The notes: generated by a model not told the origin, from the letters alone. A stretch of 64,000 nt of DNA from Starkeya sp. ORNL1 (GCF_012971745.1 NZ_CP048834.1:2542001-2606000); one strand, 5' to 3'; shown: positions 43,612 to 55,572, counted from the first letter of the stretch. Translations and numbers: made by a program.

Positions 43612-44007
43612 TCAGCCTTTTGCCTTCGCAGATGCACGCTTTGGCTCGGCGGCCTTCGCAAATGCGGCACCGCTCGCGCTGATTGCCTTGGCCTGCTCAG
43701 AAAAGCGGCGGGTCTGTTCCATGGCGAATTCAGAATGCAGCTTCACCCACTCGTCCAGCGTGCGCGCCTTGGCCAGCCGGGCGGCGAAATCGAAGCTCGC
43801 CGCCACATTGGCCTCGGCAAAGCCGATGGTCTTGCGACTCAACTCGCGCACGCCGCCCTGGGCGGTGTCGACCCGATGCTCGGTCTCGTCGATGGCACGG
43901 TGCGCAGCGCCGATCAGGCTGTCGAGCGCCTTGCGCGCCTGCTCGATGCTGGTCTCCGCTATAGTGCGGAGTTCACCGGGAATTTCGAGGTTCGGTTGCT
44001 CAGTCAT
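43612..44007 (-). CDS. Second phasin-family protein
   Basis: A 131-residue helical protein. IAETSIEQARKALDSLIGAA and SFDFAARLAKARTLDEW are phasin-like, and the C-terminus is Ala/Lys-rich. ATG 44007 follows GGAGG at good spacing; the frame to 44154 is not supported. It precedes phaP in the same direction, 280 bases away. It is shorter than phaP and diverged from it, so the two may coat granules at different stages, which is inference. Confidence 0.8.
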   Translation of the reverse strand: MTEQPNLEIPGELRTIAETSIEQARKALDSLIGAAHRAIDETEHRVDTAQGGVRELSRKTIGFAEANVAASFDFAARLAKARTLDEWVKLHSEFAMEQTRRFSEQAKAISASGAAFAKAAEPKRASAKAKG

Positions 44008-44362
44008 TGGCCGCCTCCGCATCCGGTCGCCAGACCTTGCGCGATCGGCGACGCGCCCGTCTAAAACTAAAGTATGATACGCGGTGTAAAAGGCAATGGC
44101 TTTCCTGTGTCCCGGCGCGAGCTTCGTCGGTTTGCCCGCAATCCGGGCGAACAATGAGAATGTGCTCTCGTTTCAGACCGCAGGCGCGTGATCTTTTCGC
44201 AGAAGTCGTTCAACTTTCGCGAACCATGTCCTGGTCGTGAGCGGTTAACCCGTTGCGGCGATGATGAGGCCGGGACCGGTTGCGCGCATGGCGCGTGGGC
44301 CGGGCCGGAACTATTGTCGGAAGCGTGCTTCCGCCACAGTCTGACGACACAACCGAGAGCTT
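44008..44362. other. Divergent promoter region between phasin and histidine kinase genes
   Basis: No gene is supported. Bases 44060-44100 are relatively AT-rich and may carry the phasin promoter. I see no repeat or terminator. Confidence 0.5.
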
Positions 44363-47300
44363 ATGAACACGCCGCCCGACGATACGCCCCGGCCACCGAC
44401 CACGACCGCACCGCCCACCGCCTCTCCCGAGGAGGCGCTGCGTGCGCTCGCGCGTCCCGTGCTGGAGAGCGCCGGGCCGGCGTTGCTGGTGCGCGAGGAT
44501 GGTACCGTCGTCGCGGCCAATGCGGGCAGCCGCCTCGGCGCCGCCACGCGGTTGCCGTCGGATCTCGCCGCCCGCATCGCCCGCATCGCGGCGACGCTGC
44601 GCCCTGGCCGGCCGCCGCGGCTGGAGCGGCTGCGCCTGCCCGGCCAGATGAGCGCGACGCTGGTCGGCTGCTCGCTCCTCGGCGTGCCCGGCGCCCGCGC
44701 CGTTCTGATTGCCCCGCCCGGTGCGCCCGCGCTCGGTCAGCCGCAGGCTGCCGTGCCGACGGCGCCGCCCGTCACTGCGAATGTCGCCGTGCCGCCCGCC
44801 GCGCCGGAACCGGCGGCCGAGGAACCGGCGGCGGTTGAGCCGCCTATCGAAGCGGGCGAGGCAGGGGTGCCTGCGCCAGATGAGCCCGTTGCGGCGGAAC
44901 CCGCCGCCCCTCCTCCGGCCGAGCCAGTTGCCGAAGCCACCCTACCTGCGCCGGCATTGACGGCGGGCCGGGCGCGCTGGTTCTGGCAGACCGATGGCGA
45001 CGGCCGTTTCCGCGCCGTCGATCCGCGGCTGGCGGCAGCCCTCGGACGAGACGCCGACGATCTTGACGGCAGCGACTGGGCAGCGCTCGGCGCACCCGCG
45101 GCGCATCAGGCGGCGACGGGTAGAGTCAGTTTCAGCCGTTTGGGTGTGCGTCTCGCGACGCTCGCCGGTGATCCGCTGTTCCTCGAGATCGGCGGCGTGC
45201 CGATGCGCGGCGACGGCATGCGCGGCTTCGCGCTGTCGTTGGCGCATGAGACGGCGGCAGCATCGAAAGCGACGGCCGCGGAGTCGTCCGCGGTCGAGGA
45301 GGCACCGCGCGACGAACGGCCCGCAGCGCCGGACGCGTCGACAAAATCCCCTCGAGGCCTGACCGAAAATTCCCTATCGGCCCTCATCCCGGGGCTTGAC
45401 CCGGGGACCCAGCCAGAGCGCCCGCACCCGGATGAAGCCTGGGTGGCCGGGTCAAGCCCGGCCATGAGGGTGGAGGGGACGGCGACCAACGACCAGCCGA
45501 CTGACGCGCCAAGCATTCAGGACGTGGTGGAGACGCCTGCTCCCCACGAAGCGCCAGCCGAAACTCAAGCGGCTACTGAGCCCGAAGCACCGGTCGAACT
45601 CGACTTGTCCGTCGAACCCGAGGCTCCGGTCACTGCCGCCTCCGAACCCTCCGAGCCGCTTACCGCCGAACGGCTTGCCCCACCCGCTTCCGCTTCCGCT
45701 CCCGCCGCCGAACAACCGCCGGTGCGCGTGGTGCTGAGCATCGTGCCGTCCTCGCCGAACGTCGTGCCGCTGCGCGCCGGGTCGGACGGATCGGGCGATG
45801 CCGCGCGCGCCTCCTGGGCCGGACTCAGCGCCGGCGAGCGCAACGCCTTCCGCGAGATCGCCCGGGCGCTGGGCGCGCGGCTGGAAGGCGTCGACGACAC
45901 CACCTTTCCCGAACCACCAGCCCCGCCCGCTGCACAGCCGCCCCGGCCCCTGGAGCCGTCATCGGTCGTGCAGCTGAAGCCGGCCGAAGCCACGACGCCA
46001 CCCGCGGCTGCCCAGCCCGAGCCGCCCATACTGGCGGAAGCTGCCCGCCCCGAGCCCTCGGCGTCGGAACTGCTCGACCTCGCGCTGCCGCCGGCGCCGG
46101 AGACCGAGGGTTTCCGCCGACTGCTGACCGAGGCCGAGCGGCCGATCCTCGACCGCCTGCCGCTCGGCGTCGTGGTCTATCGCGGCGACCAGTTGCTCTA
46201 TGCCAATCGCGCGCTGCTCGACTGGAGCGGCTATGCCGACGCCGCCGCGCTGGAAGCCGCCGGCGGCCTAGCCGGACTGTTCGGCGAGGCCGGCTCCTCG
46301 GATGAGGCGGACGGCGCGCGTGCCCTCACCATGGTCAAGTCCGGCGGCGAGCACATCCCGGTCGAAGCGCGGCTGATGTCGGCGCCCTGGGAAGGCGGCA
46401 CGGCGATGCTCTATGTGCTGCGGCGCGCCGGCTCCGGCTTCGACGAGCGCCTGCGCACCGCCGAGCTCGCCTTGCGCGAGGCCGAAGCCACCACCCGCGA
46501 ACTGCGCGCCATCCTCGACACCGCGACCGACGGCGTGGTGCTGATCGACAAGGACGGCATCATCCTCAGCATGAACCGCTCGGCGGAAGCGCTGTTCGGC
46601 TTCGAATCCAGCGAGCTCCATGGCGAGAGCTTCACCTTGCTGTTCGCCCCCGAGAGCCGGCGCGCGGCGGTGGACTATCTCGACGGCCTCGCCTCCAACG
46701 GCGTCGCCAGCGTGCTGAATGACGGGCGCGAGGTGATCGGCCGGGTCCGCGAGGGCGGACTGATCCCGCTGTTCATGACCGTCGGGCGGGTCGGCGAGGA
46801 TGCCGGCAAGTTCTGCGCGGTGCTGCGCGACATCACCCAATGGAAGCGCGCCGAGGAGGAACTGACCGAGGCCAAACGGCTCGCCGAGCGTGCGAACCTC
46901 GCCAAGTCGGACTTCCTCGCCAAGATCAGCCACGAGATCCGCACCCCGCTCAACGCCATCATCGGCTTCTCGGAAGTGATGATGGAGGAGCGTTTCGGGC
47001 CGATCGAGAATGAACGCTACCGCGACTATTTACGCGACATCCACGCCTCCGGCGGGCACCTGATCTCGCTCATCAACGATTTGCTCGACCTCTCCAAGAT
47101 CGAGGCCGGCAAGCTCGACCTCGCCTTCACGAGCGTCGCGCTCAACGAGATCGTGCAGCAGTGCATGGCGATCATGCAGCCGCAGGCCAATCGCGAGCGC
47201 GTCATCATCCGCTCCTCGCTGGCGGCCGATTTGCCACCGGTGGTGGCGGATGCGCGCTCGATGCGGCAGATCGTGCTGAACCTCGTCTCCAACTCGATCA

Positions 47301-47602
47301 AGTTCAGCCGGCCGGGCGGCCAGGTCATCCTCTCCACCGCGCTCACCGAGGGCGGCGAAGTGGTGCTGAGGGTGCGCGACACCGGCATCGGCATGTCGGA
47401 GACCGACATCGCCACCGCCATGGAACCGTTCCGCCAGCTCGCCACCTCCGGCCGCTCGGGCTCCGGCGGCACCGGGCTCGGCCTGCCGCTCACCAAGGCG
47501 CTGGCCGAGGCCAATCGGGCGAGCTTCTCGATCCGCAGCGCGGTCGATGCCGGCACGATGGTGGAGATCACCTTCCCCTCGACACGGGTGCTGGCAGAGT
47601 AG
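44363..47602 (+). CDS. Large PAS-domain sensor histidine kinase (PdhS/PleC/DivJ-like)
   Basis: A 1079-residue protein without membrane segments. An Ala/Pro-rich N-terminus leads to a PAS-like segment near residues 205-300, then a long low-complexity linker, and two PAS domains around 592-690 and 705-820. The kinase core has His857 in ISHEIRTPLNAIIGFSEVM, the N-box Asn977 in NLVSNSIKFS, then VRDTGIGMSE and GGTGLGLPL. The kinase core, with FGPIENERYRDYLRDIHASG, is of the PleC/DivJ/PdhS group that controls cell-cycle asymmetry through DivK. Residues 340-370 are the translation of a family C palindromic repeat. No response regulator is adjacent. Confidence 0.88.
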   Translation: MNTPPDDTPRPPTTTAPPTASPEEALRALARPVLESAGPALLVREDGTVVAANAGSRLGAATRLPSDLAARIARIAATLRPGRPPRLERLRLPGQMSATLVGCSLLGVPGARAVLIAPPGAPALGQPQAAVPTAPPVTANVAVPPAAPEPAAEEPAAVEPPIEAGEAGVPAPDEPVAAEPAAPPPAEPVAEATLPAPALTAGRARWFWQTDGDGRFRAVDPRLAAALGRDADDLDGSDWAALGAPAAHQAATGRVSFSRLGVRLATLAGDPLFLEIGGVPMRGDGMRGFALSLAHETAAASKATAAESSAVEEAPRDERPAAPDASTKSPRGLTENSLSALIPGLDPGTQPERPHPDEAWVAGSSPAMRVEGTATNDQPTDAPSIQDVVETPAPHEAPAETQAATEPEAPVELDLSVEPEAPVTAASEPSEPLTAERLAPPASASAPAAEQPPVRVVLSIVPSSPNVVPLRAGSDGSGDAARASWAGLSAGERNAFREIARALGARLEGVDDTTFPEPPAPPAAQPPRPLEPSSVVQLKPAEATTPPAAAQPEPPILAEAARPEPSASELLDLALPPAPETEGFRRLLTEAERPILDRLPLGVVVYRGDQLLYANRALLDWSGYADAAALEAAGGLAGLFGEAGSSDEADGARALTMVKSGGEHIPVEARLMSAPWEGGTAMLYVLRRAGSGFDERLRTAELALREAEATTRELRAILDTATDGVVLIDKDGIILSMNRSAEALFGFESSELHGESFTLLFAPESRRAAVDYLDGLASNGVASVLNDGREVIGRVREGGLIPLFMTVGRVGEDAGKFCAVLRDITQWKRAEEELTEAKRLAERANLAKSDFLAKISHEIRTPLNAIIGFSEVMMEERFGPIENERYRDYLRDIHASGGHLISLINDLLDLSKIEAGKLDLAFTSVALNEIVQQCMAIMQPQANRERVIIRSSLAADLPPVVADARSMRQIVLNLVSNSIKFSRPGGQVILSTALTEGGEVVLRVRDTGIGMSETDIATAMEPFRQLATSGRSGSGGTGLGLPLTKALAEANRASFSIRSAVDAGTMVEITFPSTRVLAE
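45381..45472. repeat. Family C palindromic repeat inside a coding sequence
   Basis: CCCTCATCCCGGGGCTTGAC..CCGGGGACCC and GGCCGGGTCAAGCCCGGCC..ATGAGGG form the two arms, matching the intergenic copy at 15231-15320. The frame stays open through it and reads ALIPGLDPGTQ and WVAGSSPAMRV. Confidence 0.88.
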
Positions 47603-47611
47603 CCAAGAGTT

Positions 47612-47710
47612 GTCATCCCGGAACGGGCGTTAGGCCGTATCCGGGATCGCGTGACGCTCTCTGCCTTCTTACGATCCCGGCTCTCCGGCTACGCCTACGG
47701 CCGGGATGAC
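47612..47710. repeat. Palindromic intergenic repeat, family B
   Basis: GTCATCCCGGAACGGGCG..TCCGGGATCGCG and CGATCCCGGCTC..CGGCCGGGATGAC. It lies between the convergent kinase and AsmA-like genes. Confidence 0.9.
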
Positions 47711-47721
47711 GCTTTCGGAAT

Positions 47722-49533
47722 TCAGGGCGCCGGCGTCACCGCGCCGACCGCCTCGGTGCCGAGCAGCGGGCGCGCCGCGCCGGAGCGGCGGATCAGCGCC
47801 TGCGGGTCGGGCAGCAGGAACGGGCTGTCCCAGGGTCCCTGCGCTACAAAGGGCAGGTCGAAACTGGACGTCGCGGCCTCGCCGGCGACGGGGACCAGGC
47901 TGGCGACGCCCTTGAGATCGAGGTCGCGGCGCCCGATGGAGATGTCGCCGCCCACGGCGATGCGCACCGCCGGGCTTGCCACGTTGAGTTCGTCAATATG
48001 CGCGACGCCCTGCGCCACCGTCGCCTTGCCGTCGAGCGTGTCGAAGGGGGTACGCCCGCCGCGCAGGCTCCCGCTGCCGGACAGCGGCCGGCTTTCCAGG
48101 CGGCCGAGCACGCGGGCGACATCGATGCCGAGAATGGCGCCCGGCGCCGCGTTGAGCGTCATGGAGCCGGAGAGGTCGCCGGCAATATCGGAAACGCTCT
48201 CGCCGCTGCCGCCGAGCACGACACGGAAGGTGCCGGTGCCCTGCAGGCGCTCGAGCTGGAACAGGTCGCCGAGCGAGGTTTCGAGATCGACGTCGGTGCC
48301 GGCGAGCTCGATGCGGATGTCGGCGCCGGGCCCCGAGGCCGAGGCGGCGATGTTGGCAGCAGCGCGGAATCTGCCGTTCCAGGCTTCCGCGTCGCCGACG
48401 GTGAGGGCGAGCCGCCCGCCCTTCAAGAGTGCGCTGGCGGCGACGTGGTCGATCGAGGAATCCCCGGCCCGTACCTCGCCGGCGGAGAGCCGGAGATCGA
48501 GATCCACGCTCTTGAGCGGCGCGAGATCAAGCCGCGTGCGACTCCAATAGCCGTTGTCCGGATCGGAAATGGCGAGCTTTCCATACGACGACAGATCGAG
48601 CGTGCCGGCGGCAAAGCTGCCCTGCACCACGATGCGGCCGAGATCATTACGCAGCGTGAAGCCGCCTTCGCTGCGATTGCCGTCGAGCTCGATGCTGGCA
48701 TTGCTGATGGCGGCGCTGCCCGGCTCAAGCAGCGCGCGTGCCTGCAGCGAGAACGGACCGAAGCCCTCGCGCGTCGGCGTATCGATATCGAGCCAACTCA
48801 ACAGATCGCGCAGCTTGGCCGAGGAGAGGCTGACATCGCCTTCCGCCACCGGCTCGCCCGCGAACTTCGCCGTGCCGTCGAATTTGAAGGCGAAGGGCGC
48901 GCCGGAGACCGAGAACCGGGCGCGCGCGGCCTGGCCCTGCGCCAGTGCGCCCAGCTCATTGAAGCGCAGCTTGGTGTCGAGGCGCTCGCCCCGCCAATCG
49001 GCGCTGCCTTCGACGGCGAGGTCGCGCCCGCCGCGCCAGGAGATATCGCCATCGACCTGCTGGAGAACGGCGAGCGGCGCCACGCCTTGGCGGACCACCA
49101 GCCGGCCGCCGCTCACCCTGAGGCTGGCGCTGTGGCTATCGGTACCAAGCTGGCCGACCAACGCGCCGAGCGGCGAGGCGTCCCGAAAAGCGCCGTCCGC
49201 GATCACCAGCTCCGGCTGGTCGAGTTCGATACGCAGGGGCCGCACCTGCCCGGTCAGCAGCGGCATTATATGGAGCACGATGCGCGCCTGCGGCACGCTG
49301 AGCGAGGCCAGAGCGTCGCTGCCGAGCGAGAGGCCTTCGATCTCGATCGCCGGCCAGGGCAGCACGACGAAGCCGACCTTGCCCGTGATGTGCGGCGCGA
49401 CGCCTGCGACCTCACCGAGCGCCGTCAATGCCTCCGCCCGCAGCCGCTCTTCCGACGCCAGCTTGGGCGCCGCCACCGCGGCGCCGAGCACCAGCAGGAG
49501 AGGCAGCAGCAGAAGTGGGACTAGTCGCTTCAT
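47722..49533 (-). CDS. AsmA-family envelope protein
   Basis: A 603-residue protein anchored by one N-terminal transmembrane helix (KRLVPLLLLPLLLVLGAAVA) with a large periplasmic beta-rich domain. GKVGFVVLPWPAIEIEGLSL is the usual AsmA start. The C-terminal region includes LNAAPGAILGIDVARVLGRL and HIDELNVASPAVRIAVGGDI, as in the AsmA_2 domain. Relatives are thought to move phospholipid or support outer-membrane assembly. The start ATG 49533 has only a weak ribosome site. It is divergent from the acetoacetyl-CoA synthetase gene. Confidence 0.88.
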   Translation of the reverse strand: MKRLVPLLLLPLLLVLGAAVAAPKLASEERLRAEALTALGEVAGVAPHITGKVGFVVLPWPAIEIEGLSLGSDALASLSVPQARIVLHIMPLLTGQVRPLRIELDQPELVIADGAFRDASPLGALVGQLGTDSHSASLRVSGGRLVVRQGVAPLAVLQQVDGDISWRGGRDLAVEGSADWRGERLDTKLRFNELGALAQGQAARARFSVSGAPFAFKFDGTAKFAGEPVAEGDVSLSSAKLRDLLSWLDIDTPTREGFGPFSLQARALLEPGSAAISNASIELDGNRSEGGFTLRNDLGRIVVQGSFAAGTLDLSSYGKLAISDPDNGYWSRTRLDLAPLKSVDLDLRLSAGEVRAGDSSIDHVAASALLKGGRLALTVGDAEAWNGRFRAAANIAASASGPGADIRIELAGTDVDLETSLGDLFQLERLQGTGTFRVVLGGSGESVSDIAGDLSGSMTLNAAPGAILGIDVARVLGRLESRPLSGSGSLRGGRTPFDTLDGKATVAQGVAHIDELNVASPAVRIAVGGDISIGRRDLDLKGVASLVPVAGEAATSSFDLPFVAQGPWDSPFLLPDPQALIRRSGAARPLLGTEAVGAVTPAP

Positions 49534-49776
49534 GGAGCTCGATTCGGATCTGTCGTCGGAACGGCGAAGCGCTGGAGGAAAGCGCCTGAGAAACAGGACC
49601 CCGCCGATCCGGGCTGCCGCAGCGACGTGGAAAAGGCCGCCTGAGGCGCCTGCAACATCATTTTCCACTGTGTCTGTTTGATGGCCTGACAGGAGGCGGC
49701 GCGGCGGCTATGAATTTGTCCATACATGTCGTTAATTCCGGGCACTGAAAGACCCGGCGGAATGCTGGAGGAATAT

Positions 49777-51737
<1,961 letters not shown>

Positions 51738-51741
<4 letters not shown>

Positions 51742-53402
51742 GGTGATGCGGGCCGGCTCAACCGCGCCAGCAGGATGACGGGCAGCAGCCCGATCACCAC
51801 GATAAGCAGGGCGGCGAGTGCGCCGTCCTCATAGGTGCCGCGGGCGGCCTCGCCATAGACGTGGGTGGCCAGCGTCTCGAAATTCAGCGGGCGCAGCATC
51901 AAGGTTGCCGGCAGTTCCTTCATGCAGTCGACAAACACCAGCAGCGCGGCGCCGCCGAGCGCCGGGCGCAGCAGCGGCAAATGGATGCGCCGCGCCACGC
52001 CGCCGGCGCTCTCGCCGAGGCTGCGCGCCGCCATGTCGAGCGTGACGCCCAGTCTTGCATAGCCGGCTTCCAAGCTACCTATGGGAATGGCGAGAAAGCG
52101 GATCGCATAGGCGATGACCAGCGCCGCGCCGGAGCCGGAGACCAGAAGGCCGATCGTCTGGCCGGACAATGCTTGCACCGCCGACGCGATCACATTGTCG
52201 AACGCCGCCAGCGGCACCAGCAGGCCGACGGCGAGCACGGTGCCGGGCACCGCATAGCCGAACGAGGCGAGCCGGGCGACCGTGCGGGCTAGTCCCAGGC
52301 GCACCGCGACGGTGACGACGAGCCCGCAGCCAAGCGCGAGCGCGGTGCCGAGTGCGGCGAACAGCGCAGTGTTGAGCGCCTCGCTCGCCAGCGCCGGCGA
52401 GATGCCGTTGAACCGCCAGCGTTGCAGCGCGGTGTAGACGAGATGGCCGGCCGGCAGCAGGAAGCCGAGCGTCACCGGCAACAGGCAGGCAAGGAACGCC
52501 GCGGCGGCTCCACCCCCCGACAACGCGCGGCGGATCGGCGGACGGGTACGGGCGCCGACATTCTCCAGCTTGAGGTGCCGGCGGCCCCAACGCTCGACCA
52601 GCACCAGCGCCAGCACGACGAGCAGCACCGCCAGCGCGATCTGCGCTGCGCCGGGCAAGCTGGAGCGGTTCAGCCAGGTGGAATAGATCGATAGCGTGAG
52701 GGTCTGCACGCCGAGGAATTCGGAGGCGCCGACGTCGTTCACCGTCTCCATCAAGGCGAGCGTGACGCCGACGGCGATGGCGGGGCGCGCCAGCGGCAGC
52801 GCGACATGGGCGAAGCTCTCCCACGCCCCGGCGCCGAGCGTACGCGCGGCATCGAGCGCCGACGCCGTCTGCATCAGGAACGCGGCGCGGGCGGTGATGT
52901 AGACATAGGGGTAGAGCACGAGGCCGAGCAGCAGCACGCAGCCCCACAGCGAGCGCACCTCCGGCAAGGGCAGGTCGCGCGGATTGTCCATGCCGAGCAG
53001 CGCCCGGATTGAGCTCGGGATCGGCCCCAGCGGATGCACGGCGTCGAGATAGACATAGGCCTGGATATAGGTCGGCACCGCCAGCGGCAGCAGCAGTGCC
53101 CATTCGAACAGGCCGCGACCGGGAAAGCGGCACACCGCGACCAGCCAGGCGGTGCCGGTGCCGATAACGGTGACCATCGCGCCGACGCCGAGCACCAGCA
53201 GCGCGGTCTGCGTCAGCGCATGCGGCAGCACATTGGCGAGGAGATGCGGCCAGAGATCGCCGCTGCCCTCGCTGGCGATGAGCGCGAGGGCAAGGATCGG
53301 CGCCAGCACCGCGGCTGCGATTGCGAGCGCGGCGAGATGGAGGGTGCGGTTTTGGAGGGGAAGGCGACTCGGGAGGGAACGGGCGCCGATCATGCTCGCC
53401 AT
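51738..53402 (-). CDS. fbpB: Ferric iron ABC transporter permease (FbpB/AfuB-like, double domain)
   Basis: A 554-residue membrane protein made of two homologous permease halves, each with about six helices, as in FbpB. The EAA loops are [20 protein letters not shown] and [20 protein letters not shown]. The stretch [20 protein letters not shown] is conserved near the end. It lies downstream of the binding-protein gene, separated by a family E repeat. No ATPase (FbpC) gene follows, so one must be supplied elsewhere. Confidence 0.93.
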
Positions 53403-53423
53403 GAGAAGCCGGTCCGCCTTCTA

Positions 53424-53540
53424 TTCCCTCTCCCCGATGGGGAGAGGTGGCCCGCGAAGCGGGTCGGTGAGGGGGAGCACGATTGCGAAGCGTCGAAGAC
53501 CCCTCACCCCAGCCCTCTCCCCGACGGGGAGAGGGAGGTG
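53424..53540. repeat. Palindromic intergenic repeat, family E
   Basis: CCCTCTCCCCGATGGGGAGAGG with GCCCGCGAAGCGGG, then CCCTCACCCC and CCCTCTCCCCGACGGGGAGAGGG. It is the only clear copy of this family in the window and splits the iron transporter operon. Confidence 0.85.
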
Positions 53541-53556
53541 GCCCCCGCGCAGTTCG

Positions 53557-54606
53557 TCAATTGTCGAACCCGACCTTGTCGGAGAGGTCGGCCGCGGCCT
53601 TGCGGGCCTTGGCGACGGCGACGAGGTCGACATTGTCCACATTCAGCGGGCCGAGCGCGGCGATGATGGGATCGACCGGGGCTTCCGGCACCACCGGATA
53701 TTCGAAATTGCCGCGGGCATAGAGGTCCTGCGCCTCGGGCGAGACCAGGTACTCCAGCAGCTTCACGGCATTGGCCTTGTTCGGCGCGTTCTTCGCCACC
53801 GAGGCGCCGGAGACGTTCACATGGGTGCCGCCACCCTCGAAGGTCGGCAGCACGACATTGATCGCCGCCGCCCACTTCTCCTGGTCCGGGCCGCCCTTAC
53901 CGGAGCGCATCAGGCCGACATAATAGGAATTGCCGATGCCGAGATCGCAGATGCCGCCGAGGATGTCGCGGGCGTTCTCGCGGTCGCCGCCGGCCGGCTT
54001 GCGGGCCAGATTGGCCTTCACGCCCTTCAGCCATTCCTCGGCCTTCGCCTCGCCGTGATGCACGATATAGGCCGCGATCAACGCGGTGTTGTAGGGGTGC
54101 TTGCCGGAGCGGATGCAGAGCTTGCCCTTCCACTTCGGATCGGCGAGCCCCTCATAGGTAAGCGCGGTGTCCTTCACCCGGTCCTTGGAGACATAGACCA
54201 GGCGGGCGCGGGTGGAGAGCGCGAACCACGAGCCATCGGCGGCGCGCAGATTGGCCGGGATCGCCTTCACCAGCACGTCCGACGTCACCGGCTGGGTGAT
54301 GCCCTGGTCGACCACGTCGAGCATGTTGCCGATATCGACGTTCATCAGCACGTCGGCCGGCGAGGCGGTGCCCTCGGTCTTCACCCGCTCGGCGAGGCCC
54401 TTCTCGACGAACACGGTGTTCACCTTGATGCCGGTCGCCTTGGTGAAGCCTTCGAACAGCGGCTTGGCGAGCCCGGGCTCGCGCGTGGTGTAGATATTGA
54501 CGACCTCTTCCGCCGTGGCGGCGAGCGGGGCGAGGCCGAGGCCGGCGATCAGGCCGGCGGCGAGCACGGCGCGCCGGGCAGGGCGATGCAGCGGGGCACG
54601 GGTCAT
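53557..54606 (-). CDS. fbpA: Ferric iron ABC transporter substrate-binding protein
   Basis: A 349-residue periplasmic protein with a signal peptide ending about ATA before EEVVN. VNIYTTREPGLAKPLFEGF is the usual N-terminal strand. The paired tyrosines in GIGNSYYVGLM are the expected iron ligands, and SGASVAKNAPNKANAVKLLE is conserved. ATG 54606 follows AGGAG. An Irr-box-like palindrome lies about 130 bases upstream. With the permease downstream it imports Fe(III). Confidence 0.93.
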   Translation of the reverse strand: MTRAPLHRPARRAVLAAGLIAGLGLAPLAATAEEVVNIYTTREPGLAKPLFEGFTKATGIKVNTVFVEKGLAERVKTEGTASPADVLMNVDIGNMLDVVDQGITQPVTSDVLVKAIPANLRAADGSWFALSTRARLVYVSKDRVKDTALTYEGLADPKWKGKLCIRSGKHPYNTALIAAYIVHHGEAKAEEWLKGVKANLARKPAGGDRENARDILGGICDLGIGNSYYVGLMRSGKGGPDQEKWAAAINVVLPTFEGGGTHVNVSGASVAKNAPNKANAVKLLEYLVSPEAQDLYARGNFEYPVVPEAPVDPIIAALGPLNVDNVDLVAVAKARKAAADLSDKVGFDN

Positions 54607-54735
54607 TGGCAAATACTCCTGCGTTCGGCGCCGGCCACGTCGCACGATCGACGGGCTCGCAGCGGCTTCAAGCACAGGCTTGGGCTAGTGGCTGAGTTAC
54701 CTTGCGTCAATAAAAAGCTTTGTCAGGGCAACATC

Positions 54736-54750
54736 TTAGATTTATTCTAA
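54736..54750. promoter_or_regulatory. Irr-box-like iron control element before fbpA
   Basis: TTAGATTTATTCTAA is TTAGA-N5-TCTAA, the core of the ICE consensus TTTAGAA-N3-TTCTAAA. The surrounding sequence is AT-rich in an otherwise GC-rich stretch, which suits a promoter. Confidence 0.6.
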
Positions 54751-54794
54751 TTAAGAGCTTTCGTGCGTGTATGGAGTTTCCGCTATTGCTTGAG

Positions 54795-54896
54795 CATCCT
54801 TCGAGGCCCGGCTTCGCCGGGCACCTCAGGATGAGGTTCATCTGAAAGAACAACCTCATCCTGAGGTGCGAGCGTAGCGAGCCTCGAAGGATGCTC
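54795..54896. repeat. Palindromic intergenic repeat, family A
   Basis: CATCCTTCGAGGCCCGG..GCACCTCAGGATGAGG and CCTCATCCTGAGGTGCGAGC..GCCTCGAAGGATGC. It lies between fbpA and the bacterioferritin terminator. Confidence 0.9.
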
Positions 54897-54911
54897 GTCC
54901 CAAGCATCACC

Positions 54912-54945
54912 CCAAACAAAAAGGCCGGCCTTGCGGCCGGCCCTT
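54912..54945 (-). terminator. Rho-independent terminator of bfr
   Basis: On the minus strand GGGCCGGCC-GCAA-GGCCGGCC forms a strong stem followed by TTTTTGTTTGGG. It starts 23 bases past the bacterioferritin stop. Confidence 0.9.
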
Positions 54946-54967
54946 CGATCCGCAATCGGAGGCAGGT

Positions 54968-55447
54968 TCAGTCGTCCAGCTCGCCGATATGGTGCTGGGC
55001 GTAGAGCTGCAGGCCGAGATCCTTGATGAGGTCGAGCTGGGTCTCGAGGAAGTCGATATGGCCTTCCTCGTCCGTCATCAGCGCCTTGAACAGGTCGCGG
55101 CTCGGATAGTCCTGCACCGTCTCGCAATAGGTGGCGGCTTCCTGATAGAGCGCGCGCGCCTCGACCTCGGCGGCGAGGTCGCACTCGATGACTTCCTTGA
55201 CGTTCTGCCCGATGCGCAGCGGATCGAGCACCTGGAGGTTGGGGAAGCCTTCGAGGAACAGGATGCGGTCGATGAAACGATCCGCGTGGTGCATCTCCTC
55301 GATCGACTCGGCCCGCCACTTGGAAGCCAGCTTCTTGTAGCCCCAGTTGTCGAGCATGCGGAAATGCAGCCAGTACTGGTTGATCGCCGTCAGCTCCGAG
55401 CGGACGCCGCGATTGAGGTAGTCTATGACCTTGGGATCGCCCTTCAT
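54968..55447 (-). CDS. bfr: Bacterioferritin
   Basis: A 159-residue iron-storage protein that assembles into a 24-subunit haem-containing shell. The ferroxidase ligands are in place: Glu18 in [10 protein letters not shown], the Glu51/His54 pair in [11 protein letters not shown] with the haem Met52, Glu94, and Glu127/His130 in [13 protein letters not shown] 55447 follows GGGAGAGG. A near-perfect Irr box lies 38 bases upstream and the bfd gene is the next gene upstream, so storage and release functions are paired. Confidence 0.96.
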   Translation of the reverse strand: MKGDPKVIDYLNRGVRSELTAINQYWLHFRMLDNWGYKKLASKWRAESIEEMHHADRFIDRILFLEGFPNLQVLDPLRIGQNVKEVIECDLAAEVEARALYQEAATYCETVQDYPSRDLFKALMTDEEGHIDFLETQLDLIKDLGLQLYAQHHIGELDD

Positions 55448-55484
55448 GGCTGCGACCTCTCCCTGAGTTATGGTGCCCGGAGTT

Positions 55485-55501
55485 TTTAGAATAATTCCAA
55501 A
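55485..55501. promoter_or_regulatory. Irr-box-like element before bfr
   Basis: TTTAGAATAATTCCAAA matches TTTAGAA-N3-TTCTAAA at all but one palindromic position. It lies 38 bases before the bacterioferritin start. Confidence 0.75.
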
Positions 55502-55572
55502 TGAGGTGCAAGGCGCAGTTTGGGGCGGCGCCGGATTGTGCGGAGAAATCGGGCGCATTCGGCTCTTGCAGC

